This document shows positions 1 through 10,076 of a stretch of 64,000 nt of DNA, in pieces. The DNA is from Orientallactaga sibirica (taxonomy: Eukaryota; Chordata; Mammalia; Rodentia; Dipodidae). Position 1 is the stretch's first letter. Each line of letters begins with the position of its first letter. A program made the position numbers and the translations under genes. Location: positions 12,806,001 to 12,870,000 of the forward strand of contig JAEOAD010000031.1 in NCBI GenBank assembly GCA_036365145.1. The letters run 5' to 3'. Below the pieces are notes generated by a model, which made no database searches, was not told the DNA's origin, and saw only the letters and a list, made by a program, of their open reading frames with translations.

Positions 1-225
1 CATGAAAATCCCATTGGTGGTTATGAGCCTAGATTAAAAACTTCTAGAATCCTGTGATTTGGGTTGGTACTAGGCAGCTAAGTTCCCCCGAAACACAGAA
101 TCAATAGTATAAATTTATACAGGGAGATAAACTGACTGTGGGAAGGTGCTCCAGGAGAGGTATCCCTAACCTTAAGTTGCCTCCTTCGAGGATGAAGGGT
201 ATTTTCCAGGTTTCTGGTAACAAAG
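1..225. other. non-repetitive sequence
   Basis: No family is recognised here and no coding signal is seen. The sequence ends in the first copy of a 13-bp insertion target (ctaacctgattta, 226-238). Confidence 0.5.
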
Positions 226-240
226 CTAACCTGATTTAAA

Positions 241-242
241 AA

Positions 243-289
<47 letters not shown>
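241..289. repeat. (CA)n microsatellite
   Basis: An almost uninterrupted CA run lies at the tail of the adjoining antisense SINE-A, so it probably grew from that tail. Confidence 0.95.
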
Positions 290-292
<3 letters not shown>

Positions 293-460
293 AAGAGAAA
301 GAGAGAGGAGGTGGGGAGAGAGAGAGAAAATGGTTATAGCAGGGCCTCCAGACACATGTGCCACCTTGGGCATCTGACTTTACATGGGTACTGGGATATC
401 GAACCTGGGCCCTTTGGCTTTGCAAGCAAGTGCTTTAATTGCTAAGCTATCTCTCCAGCC
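290..460 (-). mobile_element. SINE-A (tRNA-derived SINE)
   Basis: The reverse complement has the standard head (ggctggagagatagctta) with A and B boxes, and the element ends in a purine-rich stretch. It is flanked by copies of ctaacctgattt at 226 and 461, a target-site duplication. Confidence 0.9.
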
Positions 461-470
461 CTAACCTGAT

Positions 471-626
471 TTTTTTTGGGGGGGGGGTTGTGAGGTAGGG
501 TCTTACTCTGGTCCAGGCTGACCTGGAATTAACTATGTAGTCTTAGGGTGGCTTCAAACTCTCTGCGATCCTCCTACCTCTGCCTCCCGAGTGCTGGGAC
601 TAAAGGCGTGCGTCACCACGCCTGGC
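471..626 (-). mobile_element. B1 SINE
   Basis: The poly-T start, 'gaggtagggtcttactctgg' core and 'ccaccacgcctggc' end mark an antisense B1. It is flanked by ctaacctgatttt at 461 and 627. Confidence 0.93.
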
Positions 627-640
627 CTAACCTGATTTTA

Positions 641-855
641 AAAAAATTATATTTTTATTTTTTAAATTTTCAAACAGAGAGAGATAGAAGAGAGACAGAG
701 AGAATGGATGAACCAGGACCTCTAGTCACTGCAAATGAACTCAGCTGCATGTGCCACGTTGAGCATCTGGCTTTATGTGGCTTTATGTGGGGAATGAACC
801 AAGTCCTTAGGCTTTTCAGGCAAGTGCCTTAACCACTGAGTCATCAATCCAGCCC
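641..855 (-). mobile_element. SINE-A
   Basis: Antisense copy with an internal 10-bp duplication (ggctttatgt twice near 775-790). Flanked by ctaacctgatttt (627) and ctaacctgagttttt (856). Confidence 0.9.
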
Positions 856-892
856 CTAACCTGAGTTTTTAAATTAGTATTTTTATTTTTAT

Positions 893-1056
893 TTATTTTA
901 TTTTATTATTATTATTATTTTGTTTTTCGAAGTAGGGTCTCACTCTAGCTCAGGCTGACCTGGAATTCACTATGGAGTCTCAGGGTGGCCTCGAACGCAC
1001 AGTGATTCTCCTACCCCTGCTTCGCAAGTGCTGGGATTAAAGGCGTGTGCTACCAC
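893..1056 (-). mobile_element. B1 SINE
   Basis: Antisense B1 with an (ATT)n tail. The last few head bases (cccggc) are missing. Confidence 0.9.
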
Positions 1057-1069
1057 TTATTTTATTTTT

Positions 1070-1216
1070 TACTTATTTTTGTGATATGGTCTTGCTTTAG
1101 CCCAAGCTGACCTGGAATTCACTATGTAGTCTCGGGCTTGCCTTGAACTCACAGTGATCCTTCTGCCTCTGCCTCCAAAGTGCTGGGATTAAAGGTATGT
1201 GCCACCACACCTGGCT
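1070..1216 (-). mobile_element. B1 SINE
   Basis: Antisense B1, complete to 'ccaccacacctggct'. Confidence 0.9.
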
Positions 1217-1236
1217 AAAATAATATTTATTTTTAA

Positions 1237-1557
1237 ATGTATGTGTGTGCATGTATGTATGTTCCTATGTGGGCACACGTGTATATAGGCATATATATGT
1301 GCATGTGCATGTGGAGGTCAGGGGACTGCCTTGGATGTCATTCCTCGGGAATATTGTCCAACTTTTTTGAGACAGGGTCTCTCCTGAGCCAAGTGGCCGT
1401 AGAACCCCAGGCTCCTCCTGTCTCTACCTCCCCATTGCTAGGATAACAAGAAACTGGCCCCATGCCTAACAGTTTTAGGTAGATTTGAGGATGGAATTTA
1501 GGTCCTCATACTTGCAAAGCAAGCTCTTTACTAACTGAGATAACTCCTCAGCCTCCC
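1237..1557 (-). mobile_element. B4-like SINE (ID+B1 fusion)
   Basis: Order on this strand: a TG-rich tail, 'gtggaggtcaggggactgcc', a degenerate B1-like part with 'gagacagggtctctcctgag', then an ID-type head ending 'actgagataactcctcagcc'. This matches the rodent B4 layout read in reverse. Confidence 0.75.
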
Positions 1558-1562
1558 TCATT

Positions 1563-1776
1563 TTAAAAAAATTATTTTATTTTATTTTCACTTATTTATT
1601 GAGAGAGAGACAGAGAAAGTGAGAATTGACATGCCAGAGCTTCCAGCCACTGCAAACGAACTCCAGATGCATGTACCACCATGTGCATCTTGCTTATGCG
1701 GGTTCTGGGGAGTCAAACCTGGGTCCTTAGGCTTCACAGGGAAGTGCCTTAACCTCTAAGTCATCTCTTCAACCCT
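1563..1776 (-). mobile_element. SINE-A
   Basis: Antisense, diverged copy. Confidence 0.88.
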
Positions 1777-1780
1777 CCCT

Positions 1781-1950
1781 TTTGTTTTGTCCTCCCGCCC
1801 CCCCCCCGCCAGGTAAGGTCTCACTCTAGCCCAGGCTGACCTGGAAATCACTCTGTATTCTCAGGGTGGCCTTGAACTCACGGCGATCGATCCTCCTACC
1901 TCTGCCTCCCAAGTGCTGGGATTAAAGGCATGCACTACCACAACTGGTGC
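1781..1950 (-). mobile_element. B1 SINE
   Basis: Antisense B1. Its T tail has mutated into a C run (about 1796-1807). Confidence 0.88.
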
Positions 1951-1972
1951 CCCCATTTTTTTAAAGGCCAAG

Positions 1973-2004
<32 letters not shown>

Positions 2005-2384
2005 GCTATTATGGCCTGTTGTGACTTCCATTTCTGTGTCAAGACTGATGTAAAGGAGTTCACAGGGTCTCATAGCCTTTATTATCTGTTTCCCAAGGAT
2101 GAAATTTAATGTTCTGCAAGCATGTTCCACATGCTCACAGTGACTGACCAGACCATGGCTAACAGATACCCTTTTTGTTCATTGTGCTCAGCTGAGTGGA
2201 CTTCAAGTCTGGCTCTGTCTTTCACAGCTGTGTGTCCTGCACCTTCTTTACTGTAAAACGAGGAGAGCAATACCACTTTTGGGTTGGAGAGAAGAGGAAA
2301 TGATGATGTTTATGGCTGTCAGCTCCTACCTCTAACTCATTTTTAATATTTTAAATTATTTGTATTTATTTTTAAAAATTTTAA
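1951..2384. other. non-repetitive sequence with a poly-T run
   Basis: A T run at 1975-1999 is followed by about 340 bp (2000-2340) with no family I recognise and no coding signal. Confidence 0.5.
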
Positions 2385-2580
2385 AAATCTTTTTATTTAT
2401 TTATTTCTTAGAGACACAGAGAGAGAAAGTGAGGGAGAGAATGGGCGAACCAGGACCTCTAGCCACTGCAACTGAACTCCAGACGCATGTGCAACTGGCT
2501 TACGTGGGACCTGGAGAATCAAACCTTGGTCCTTAGGCTTCGCAGACAAGCACGTTAACTGCTAAGCCATCTCTCCAGCT
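2385..2580 (-). mobile_element. SINE-A
   Basis: Antisense. It has a short deletion in the body where 'accttgtgcatct' is expected. Confidence 0.88.
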
Positions 2581-2584
2581 CAAT

Positions 2585-2780
2585 AATTTTTATTTATTTA
2601 TTTGCAAGCACAGAGAGAGAGAGACAAAGAGAATGTGTGTGCCAGGACAGTGGCTGCAAATGAACTCCAGACACAGGCGCCATTTTGTGCATCTGGCTTT
2701 ATATGGGTCCTGGGGAACTGAACTCATGCTGTGAGGCTTTGCAGGCTAGTGCCTTAATTTCTGAGCCATCTCTCCAGCCT
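2585..2780 (-). mobile_element. SINE-A
   Basis: Antisense copy lying head to tail with its neighbours, second in a run of five between 2385 and 3475. Confidence 0.88.
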
Positions 2781-2811
2781 TTATTTTTTATTTTTAAAAT
2801 TATTTACTTAT

Positions 2812-2866
2812 TTTTAATCGTTTTGTTTACTTATTAGAGACAGAGGGATGGAGGGAGGGAGGGAAG

Positions 2867-2897
<31 letters not shown>

Positions 2898-3042
2898 CAT
2901 GCCAGGGCCTCTAGTCACTGCAAAAGAACTCCAGATGCATGAGCCACAATGTGTATCTGTCTAATGTGGGGCCTGGAGAATCAGACCTTGGTCCTTAGGC
3001 TTTGCAGACAAATGCCTTAACTGCTAAACATCTCTCCAGCCC
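2812..3042 (-). mobile_element. SINE-A
   Basis: Antisense, with an expanded GA tract (about 2840-2897) derived from the CT-rich part of the element. Confidence 0.9.
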
Positions 3043-3043
3043 A

Positions 3044-3238
3044 AATATTTTATTTTATTTTATTTATCTGAGAAACAAAGAGAGAGAATGGGCATGCCAG
3101 TTCCATCAGCCACTGCAAATGAACTCCTGACTCATGCACCACCTTGTGCATCTGGCTTACATGGGTCCTGGAGAATTGAACCTGGATCCTTCGGATTTGC
3201 AGGCAAGTGCCTTAACTACTAAGCCATCTCTCCAGCCC
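3044..3238 (-). mobile_element. SINE-A
   Basis: Antisense with an (ATTTT)n tail at its left end. Confidence 0.9.
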
Positions 3239-3255
3239 ATCATTTTTAATTTTTT

Positions 3256-3475
3256 AAAATAATATTTTATTTATTTATTTGAAAAGAGAGAGAGCAATAA
3301 AGAGGCAGATAGAAAGAGAGATATAATGGGTGTGCCAGGGCCTCTAGTCACTGCAAAGAAACTTCAGATGCATGTACCACCTTATGCCTCCAGCTTACAT
3401 GGGTACTGAGAAATTGAACCTAGGTCTTTAAGCTTTGCAGGCAAGTGCCTTAATCACTAAGCCATCTCTAGCTCC
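3256..3475 (-). mobile_element. SINE-A
   Basis: Antisense, last of the run of five. Confidence 0.9.
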
Positions 3476-3646
3476 TTTTTTTTTTTTTTTTTTTTTTTTT
3501 TTTGTTTCTTGAGGTAGGGTCTTACTCTAGCTCAGGCTGACCTGGAATTCGCTATGTAGTTTCAGGGTGGCCTTGAACTCATGGTGATCCTCCTACCTCT
3601 GCCTCCCAAATGCTGGGATTAAAGGCATGCACCACCATGCCCAGCT
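3476..3646 (-). mobile_element. B1 SINE
   Basis: Antisense and full length, with a 26-nt T tail. Little diverged. Confidence 0.95.
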
Positions 3647-3663
3647 AGCTTATAATTTTTTTA

Positions 3664-3877
3664 GAAACATTTTTATTTATTTATTTATTTGCAAGCAGAG
3701 ACAGCGAGAGAGAAAGAGAGAGAGAATGGGCTCGCCAGGGCCTCCAGCCACTGCAAATGAACTCCAGATGCATATGCCCCCTTGTGCATCTGGTTTATGT
3801 GGGTTCTGGAAGGTCAAACGAAGATCCTTTGGCTTTGTAGGCAAATGCCTTAACTGCTAAGCCATCTCTCCAGCCCC
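3664..3877 (-). mobile_element. SINE-A
   Basis: Antisense, full length. Confidence 0.92.
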
Positions 3878-3878
3878 T

Positions 3879-4025
3879 TATTTTTATTTTGTTAAGATAG
3901 GGTCTCTAATTCAGGCTGACCTGGAATTCACTATGTAGCCTCAGACTGGCCTCAAACTCACAGCAATCCTTCTACCTCTTCTTCACAAGTGCTGGGATTA
4001 AAGGCATATTCCACTACACCCAGCT
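3879..4025 (-). mobile_element. B1 SINE
   Basis: Antisense with a short deletion in 'ctcactctagccc'. Confidence 0.88.
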
Positions 4026-4029
4026 CATT

Positions 4030-4241
4030 TTTAAAAATTTTTAAACAAATACACACACACCAAGAACAGAGTGAGAAAGAGAATAGAGATGCATGGCAGG
4101 GCCTCCTTCCACTGAAAATGAACTCCAGACACATGCATCACTTTTTGTATCTGGTTTTATGTTAGATACTGGGGATTCAAACCCATGCTGTCAGGTTTTG
4201 CAAGCAAGAGCCTTTAACTGCTGACCCATCTTTCCAGCCCC
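4030..4241 (-). mobile_element. SINE-A
   Basis: Antisense and strongly diverged, so an older copy. Confidence 0.8.
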
Positions 4242-4622
4242 TGTCTTCTTCTTTCTCTCTCTTCCATCTCCTCCCTTTCTTTTTCTTCTTCTCCTTCTTC
4301 TTATCAAAAAAGGACACTGTTGAGGGCATGGTGAGCACAGCACAGTTTACCTGTTAGAACCCAGACTTTCAAGGAGCTGCCAAAAGAGCCAAGCCCAGCA
4401 TCCTACGAACAGGTCCTTCCAGATAACAAGGCCACAGATGGAAAAAGCTGCAGGCAGAGTAAGAGCACACTCCACTCCCCTATTCCCAGACCCAGAGACC
4501 TGCTGCCACACCAGGCAAGTTACATATTAATTAGGCCTATTATTCTTCCAGACTCCTCTTATCCAGGAATATCCTGGGAACTTTTCAAACACCTGCCTCA
4601 GGCAGATGTACAAGAAAATACA
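4242..4622. other. pyrimidine tract then non-repetitive sequence
   Basis: 4242-4303 is a CT-rich low-complexity tract. 4304-4622 shows no recognised repeat or coding signal. Confidence 0.5.
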
Positions 4623-4834
4623 GGGGCTGGAGGGATGGCTTAGCAGTTAAGGTACTTGCCTGCAAAGCCAAAGGACCGAGGTTCGATTCCTCAGGACCCA
4701 CGTAAGCCAGAGATGCACAAGGTGGCCCATGTGTCTGGAGTTTGTTTGTAGTGGTTGGAGGTCCCAGTGCACCCATTCTCTCTCTCTCTTTATCTTCTTC
4801 TTTCTTTTTCTTTCTCTCTCTCAAATAAATAACT
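4623..4834 (+). mobile_element. SINE-A
   Basis: Sense copy. A box tggcttagcag and B box ggttcgattcc are intact or nearly so. Confidence 0.93.
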
Positions 4835-4962
4835 TAATTTAAAAAAATTTTAAAGAAAATACAGTGTCTCTAAGTCTAGTTAGGTGACATCAGCTGACCC
4901 TGGACCACTTCTCCATGGCCCAGCTCCCTGCTTTCTCACAAAGGACCTCAAAAGGAATAGGC

Positions 4963-5101
4963 TAGCCTGGTATGATGGCACATGTCTTTAATCCTAGCAC
5001 TAGGAATGCAGAAGTAGGAGGATCCCTAAGAGTTTGAGGTTGGCCTAGGACCACAGACTATGTTCCAGGTCAGCCTGGGCTAGAGTAAAACCCTACCTCA
5101 A

Positions 5102-5144
<43 letters not shown>

Positions 5145-5167
5145 AACAAATAAATAAAATAAAAACA
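4963..5167 (+). mobile_element. B1 SINE
   Basis: Sense B1 whose A-rich tail has become a long (AATA)n tract (about 5099-5165). Confidence 0.9.
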
Positions 5168-5169
5168 AA

Positions 5170-5370
5170 GGGCTGGAGAGATGGCTCAGTGATTAAGGTG
5201 CTTGCCTAATGATCCAGGTTCTATTCCTCAATACCCATGTAAAGCCAGATGCACAAAGTGGTGCATGCATCTGAAGTTTGTTTGCAGTGGTTAGAGGCCC
5301 TGGCACACCCATATTCATTCTTTCTCTCTTTTCCCCCTTCCTCTCTCCTCACAAATAAATAAATAAAGTA
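5170..5370 (+). mobile_element. SINE-A
   Basis: Sense copy with a deletion just before the B box (around 5207). Confidence 0.9.
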
Positions 5371-5750
5371 TTTTTTAAAAATAGGCTTTATTCTCTTTGG
5401 GTGGGCTGAAGCTCTCCTTGATACCCGCCACTTTGTAATAGACACTACGGGAAGGGTTATCTGATTCCATGTTTCTCTCTGTAGCCCTCTTCCTCCCCAA
5501 AGCCCTAACAATGCCCTTCTTCCTAGTGGCCAGAAAACATCTTTCTAGATCTCTTGTTTCAGGTTGGCAATTGACAATTTGTGATTTATCAGTTGGTGCA
5601 CTGGGATCAATATATATGCGCTACCACCAACTTGATTTTCTAGTTTCAAGTTCCCTACCAACTATTCTAATATCTTTCTAGTCTGTGGAATACCTTTTAA
5701 GAAGGAATTTTACAGGAAGGTCCTCTTTGACAAGCTAGGAGACAAATTTG
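5371..5750. other. non-repetitive sequence
   Basis: No repeat family recognised. Short ORFs on both strands show no supporting signal. Confidence 0.5.
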
Positions 5751-5762
5751 TGTACATGTTGT

Positions 5763-5840
5763 GTCCTATGGTGCTGGAGATGGAACCCAGGGCTGTGTGT
5801 GTCCAGAAAATGCTCTGCCACTGAGCTACACCCCTGGCCC
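5763..5840 (-). mobile_element. ID-like SINE
   Basis: The reverse complement reads as an ID head: 'gtagctcagtgg' A box and 'gggttccatctcc' near the B box. It is an old copy. Confidence 0.7.
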
Positions 5841-5982
5841 TGTGGGGACATCATTGCTTACAACACTGCCTAGTGGTTACCATTCATCATTGTTGAAACT
5901 TCTGCACCCAGCTGGATTCCTATTGTACTGACCTTTTCATCAACAGCACCTGTAATCAATATAAAACTATTTCCTATTCCAC

Positions 5983-6120
5983 CAGGCATGGTGGCACACC
6001 CCTTTAATCCCAGCATTCAGGAGGCTGAGTTAAGAAGATCGCTTTATGAGGCCACTCTGAGACTACATAGTGAATTACAGGTCTGGGTTAGAGCAAGATG
6101 CTACCTTGAAAAAAAAAATC
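5983..6120 (+). mobile_element. B1 SINE
   Basis: Sense, with a small deletion at 'aggtcagcctgg' and a 9-nt A tail. Confidence 0.88.
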
Positions 6121-6121
6121 C

Positions 6122-6241
6122 AAGCCAGGTGTGGTGGCCCAATTCCAGCACTCGGGAGGCAGAGGTAGGAGGATCTCCAAGAGTTCAAGGCTACCCCGAC
6201 ATCCTGAGCTAGAGTGAGATCCTACCTAAAAAAAAAAAAAA
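6122..6241 (+). mobile_element. B1 SINE
   Basis: Sense, internally deleted (about 20 bp). Confidence 0.85.
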
Positions 6242-6244
<3 letters not shown>

Positions 6245-6275
<31 letters not shown>

Positions 6276-6536
6276 ACGCGTGTGTGTGGAGGTCTGTGTA
6301 CAACCTTGAGTATCTTTTCCCTCCACCCTGCTGGATCAGGGTCTCCCTTTTTGTTATTTTGTTTTTTGCCCTCTGCTTGGTGTGCGCCAGTCTAGCTGGC
6401 CTTCAAGTTTCTGGATTCTCCTGGCTCTGCCTCTCATTGTCTTAGGTGCTTTGGGATCACAGATATAAAGTCTCTTTGCACCTAGCTTTACATGGGTGTT
6501 GAGAAGATGAACTCACACTGGCAGGCTCACAAGCAA
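6245..6536 (-). mobile_element. B4-like SINE, interrupted by L1
   Basis: (TG)n tail, then a B1-like part, then the start of the ID-like head. The head resumes at 7777-7801 (acaattgagccatcttccta) on the far side of an L1 insertion. Confidence 0.75.
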
Positions 6537-7776
6537 GGATCTTTATCTATTTAAAAAATTTTTAATTAATTAATTATTTATTTATTGACAACTTCCTTAA
6601 TTGTAGACAATATCCCATGGTACTTCCCTCCCTCCTCCCACTTTCTCCTTTGAAAGTTCATTCTCCATCATATCCCCTCCCCCTCTCAATCAGTCTTTCT
6701 TTTCATTTTGACGTCATCATCCTTCCCTCCTATTATGATGGTCTTGTGTAGGTAGTGTCAGGCACTGTGAGGTCATGGATATCTAGGCCATTTTGTGTCT
6801 GGGGGAGCACATTGTAAGAAGTCCTACCCTTCCTTTGGCTCTTATATTCTTCTGCAATGGACTCTGAGCCTTGAAAGATGGGTTAGAGATGTTTCAGTGC
6901 TGAGCACTCCTCTGTCCTTCTTCTCAGCCTTCTGAGTCATCCCAAGGTCACCACCATCTGAAAAGAGAAGTTTCTCTAACCAAGAGAGAGAGTAGCATTA
7001 ATATATGGGTATGGACATTAAGAGGAATGCTTACTGGGCAGTTTGGTGAGCATAGTATATACATTTAGCCAGACACCAGCATATGTTACACCCCTAAGGC
7101 TCATAACTACCCCTGTTGTAGGTTTTCAGTATCAGAGCTGTATTCCCTCCCATGGAGTATTGTATATATGTAAGTAGAAGAACAGATTAATGGAGGTGAA
7201 AAGGCCTAAGTGAGGTCAGGGGAAGAGATTGAGTAAAGGGAAGGTAGAGGGAGGGCTAATCAAAATGTAAGAGGATATAAATAAGTCATATGGAAACCTA
7301 CTTTTCCGGGCAATGGAACACTCAGAAGCAATACATTTTTACTAGAAATTTTTCAGTGCCAGGGATGGGATACCTTCCAATGAGTTGCTGGCCAGGGAGG
7401 TCACAGATACCCCCAAAACATTTTAGGCCATTGCCAATGTCCTTGGTTTCCCACCAGGAATAGATGGTAAGACCCTATTGCTGAAGACTGCACATACTTG
7501 GGCTGCAAAGTCACTGAGAAATCCTGCTGGAACTTAGCTGAAAGCCTCCTGCATGTGGACCAGCTGACAGGAAGCTGGAAAAAGCTACGCTGCATGCAGT
7601 TCAATGGGAGAGAGAGAATACACCATTGAAGATACTCAACAGTGGACACTGAAAGCTTTAAATTTGGCCAGCCAGGCCAAATGAGCCAGTGGGTGAAATA
7701 GTGGCATGTCTCTTATGGGGGAAACCAATCAGTTTCTAATTGGACTGGAGGCCCACTCCATGGGAGGGGATCTTTA
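6537..7776 (-). mobile_element. 5'-truncated L1 3' end with 5' inversion
   Basis: Both edges carry the duplication ggatcttta (6537-6545 and 7768-7776). The left part (about 6546-7158) is the antisense L1 3' end, starting with T-rich sequence and 'attgacaacttcc'. From about 7159 to 7767 the sequence is the reverse complement of the next, more 5' part of the same element, as comparison with the uninverted copy at 35865-37358 shows. That is the twin-priming layout. No L1 reading frame survives, so this is probably 3' UTR. The L1 assignment rests on the A-rich 3' end, TSDs and 5' truncation. Confidence 0.75.
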
Positions 7777-7801
7777 ACAATTGAGCCATCTTCCTAACCC
7801 C
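7777..7801 (-). mobile_element. B4-like SINE, distal part
   Basis: This is the remaining ID-type head of the B4 copy split by the L1. Confidence 0.65.
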
Positions 7802-7861
7802 TAAAACAGACTTTTTTTTTTTTTAAATCTTTTTAAAAAAGGATTTAAAACAATGTTTTTT

Positions 7862-7910
7862 AATTTTTTAAAAATAAATTTTATTTTTTATGAAAGAGAA
7901 ACAGGCAGGC

Positions 7911-7943
<33 letters not shown>

Positions 7944-8094
7944 ATGAGCACGCTAGGGCCTCTAGTCACTGCAAATGAACTCCAGACGCATGTGCCCCTT
8001 TGTGCATCTGGCTTATGTGGGTCCTGGAGAATTGAACTGGGATCCTTTGGATTTGCAGGCAAATGCCTTAACCACTAAGCCATTGCTCCAGCCC
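7862..8094 (-). mobile_element. SINE-A
   Basis: Antisense with a (GA)n expansion at 7914-7934. Flanked by ttaaaacaatgttt (7845 and 8097). Confidence 0.95.
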
Positions 8095-8110
8095 CCTTAA
8101 AACAATGTTT

Positions 8111-8293
8111 AAAATGTATTTATTTGCATGTACATGTAGGTGGGCATGCCAGGGCCACTCGCTGCTGCAAACAAATGCCAGAGGCTTGCACCACTTTTTG
8201 GTGTCCAGTTTACATGGGTGGCTTGGCATTGAATCCATGTGGGTAATCTTTGCAAGCCAGCACCTTTAACTGCTGAGTCATCTTCCCAGTCCC
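8111..8293 (-). mobile_element. SINE-A, old diverged copy
   Basis: Body and head are recognisable ('ctgctgcaaacaaatgccag', 'aactgctgagtcatctt') but heavily substituted. Confidence 0.7.
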
Positions 8294-8331
8294 TAGTTAA
8301 GGATTCTTGTTCTCAACCTCTCCCCAACTCT

Positions 8332-8446
8332 TAAAAAAATATTTATTTATTTGTTTATTTATGAGAGAGATAGAAAGAAAGAGGCAGATAGAGAGAAGGA
8401 ACAGGTGCACCAGGGCCTCTAGCCACTGCAAACAAACTCCAGACAT
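8332..8446 (-). mobile_element. SINE-A fragment (tail half)
   Basis: Antisense tail and body stop at 'aactccagaca', exactly where a sense SINE-A begins. The head half is missing. Confidence 0.88.
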
Positions 8447-8655
8447 GGGGCTGGAGGGATGGTATAGTGGTTAAGGCATTTGCCTGCCAAACTAAAGGAC
8501 CCAGGTTCCCCAGGACCCACATAAACCAGATGCACAAGGTGGTGTATGCATCTGGAGTTCGTTTGCAGTGGCTGGAGGCCCTGGTGTCCCATTCTCTCTC
8601 TCTCTGCCTCTTTCTCTCTCTCTGTGTCTGTTGCTAATAAATAACTAAATAATTT
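8447..8655 (+). mobile_element. SINE-A
   Basis: Sense copy directly abutting the antisense fragment, giving a potential hairpin. The B box is damaged (ggttccccagg). Confidence 0.92.
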
Positions 8656-8760
8656 TTTCAAAAGCTGCATTTTTAAAGTGTCATTTGGTGAAATATATTT
8701 TTGGAAGATTGCCAGCTAATTTCTTCAAGAAGTAAATGACTGAAAATAAATGGACTAACC

Positions 8761-8940
8761 AGGCTAGATGCTTCACACCTCTAATCCCAGAGTTTGGAAG
8801 GCTGAGGCAAGGGGACTGGCGTGAATTCAAGGCCATCCTGGGCTACAGAGTGAGTCCCAGGTCAGTCAGTCATTCTTGGCTAGACTGAGACTGTCTCAAA
8901 AAAAAAAAAAAAACAAACAAAAAAACCAAAAAACAAAAAA
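8761..8940 (+). mobile_element. B1 SINE (diverged)
   Basis: Sense copy ending 'gagactgtctcaaaaa'. It has extra sequence at 'gtcagtcagtcattcttggc'. Confidence 0.8.
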
Positions 8941-9097
8941 CCTAATTGAATAAATGGCCACCAGTCTGAGAGGAGGGGCCCTGAAGGGAATCAATGCTAA
9001 ATCAGGTGCCGTTTTCAACTGATGTCCTCTGTTCTTCAAAGCAGAGAAGAGTTAATCTCATTGGAAGATGCCATTTTTTAGCAATTCTATTTTATTC
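8941..9097. other. non-repetitive sequence
   Basis: Nothing recognised. Confidence 0.4.
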
Positions 9098-9281
9098 CCT
9101 GCTTGTTTTGTGTGAGTGTGTGTGTGTGTGTTACATGTGATGTGTATGCACATGTGTGTGCAGGTGCACTCACCCCATATGCAAGTGTGTGAAGGCCAAA
9201 GGAAGATGATGGGTGACCTCCTCTTTTGCTCTTCTCCTTACTTCCCTGAGAGTCTCTGAGTGTAGAGCTCACAATTTTCTG
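9098..9281 (-). mobile_element. B4-like SINE fragment
   Basis: TG-rich tail followed by 'gtgaaggccaaaggaagatg', the B4 tail-proximal part. The rest is lost at the B1 insertion. Confidence 0.55.
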
Positions 9282-9433
9282 AGTTTTTTTTTGTTGTTTT
9301 GTTTTTTGAGGTAGGATTTCGCTCCATCCCATGCTGACCTGGAATTCACTATGTAGTCTCAGGGTGGCCTTGAATTCACGATGGTCCTCCTACCTCTCCT
9401 ACCTCTGCCTCCCAAGTGCTGAGATTAAAGCCC

Positions 9434-9436
<3 letters not shown>
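9282..9436 (-). mobile_element. B1 SINE
   Basis: Antisense with a local duplication 'ctcctacctctcctacctct' near 9387. The head is shortened. Confidence 0.9.
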
Positions 9437-9480
<44 letters not shown>

Positions 9481-9625
9481 CGTTTTTTTGAGGTAGAGTC
9501 GCACTCTAGTTCAGGCTGACATGGAATTCACTCTGTAGTCTTAGGGTGGCCTCAAACTCATGGCAATACCCCTCCCTCTGCCTCCCGAGTGCTGGGATTA
9601 AAGGTGTGTGTCACCACACCCAGCT
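9437..9625 (-). mobile_element. B1 SINE
   Basis: Antisense with a 44-nt T tail, the longest in the window, so possibly a recent insertion. Confidence 0.94.
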
Positions 9626-9777
9626 TGTTTTTGTTTTGAGGCAGAGTCTCACTTTAGCCTTGGCTAACCTAGAATTCACTCTGCCGCCCCAGGTTGGCCT
9701 GAAACTCATGGCAATCGACAATCCTTCTACCTCAGCCTCTTGAGTGCTGGGATTATAGGTATGAGCCACCATGCCGT
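9626..9777 (-). mobile_element. B1 SINE
   Basis: Antisense, older subtype ('gaggcagagtctcactttag'). Confidence 0.85.
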
Positions 9778-9778
9778 G

Positions 9779-9848
9779 TTATTTTTATTTTATTTTATTT
9801 ATTTGAGAAAGATATAGATAGAAAGAGCCAAATAAAAAGAGAGAATGG
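9779..9848 (-). mobile_element. SINE-A, tail part (split)
   Basis: Antisense tail that resumes at 10077 on the other side of a nested sense SINE-A. Confidence 0.85.
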
Positions 9849-10076
9849 AGGCCTGGAAAGATGGCTTAGTGGCTAAGCATGTGCCTGTGAAGCCTAAGGA
9901 CCCCAGTTCAAGACTTGATTCCCCAGGACCCATGTAAGCCAGATGCACAAGGTGGCAAATGCATCTGGAGTTCATTTGCAGTGGCTGGAGGCCCTGGCGA
10001 GCCCATTCTCTCTCTCTGTCTAGCTGCCTCTCTCTCTCTCTCTCTCTCTGTCGCTCTCAAATAAATAAATAAAAAG
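9849..10076 (+). mobile_element. SINE-A nested in SINE-A
   Basis: Sense copy with an extra 'aagact' duplication before the B box. The related 'agagccaaataaaaag' (left) and 'aaaaagccaaaaagag' (right) look like a worn duplication of the host tail. Confidence 0.9.

Noticed and set aside
226..870. CRISPR-like regular repeats (same short repeat between spacers)
   Set aside because: The repeated 13-mers are target-site duplications around SINEs in a mammalian genome.
4623..4710. tRNA genes in SINE-A heads
   Set aside because: A and B boxes are present, but the heads lack a foldable acceptor and anticodon structure and are repeated many times in the window. They are SINE promoters, not tRNA genes.
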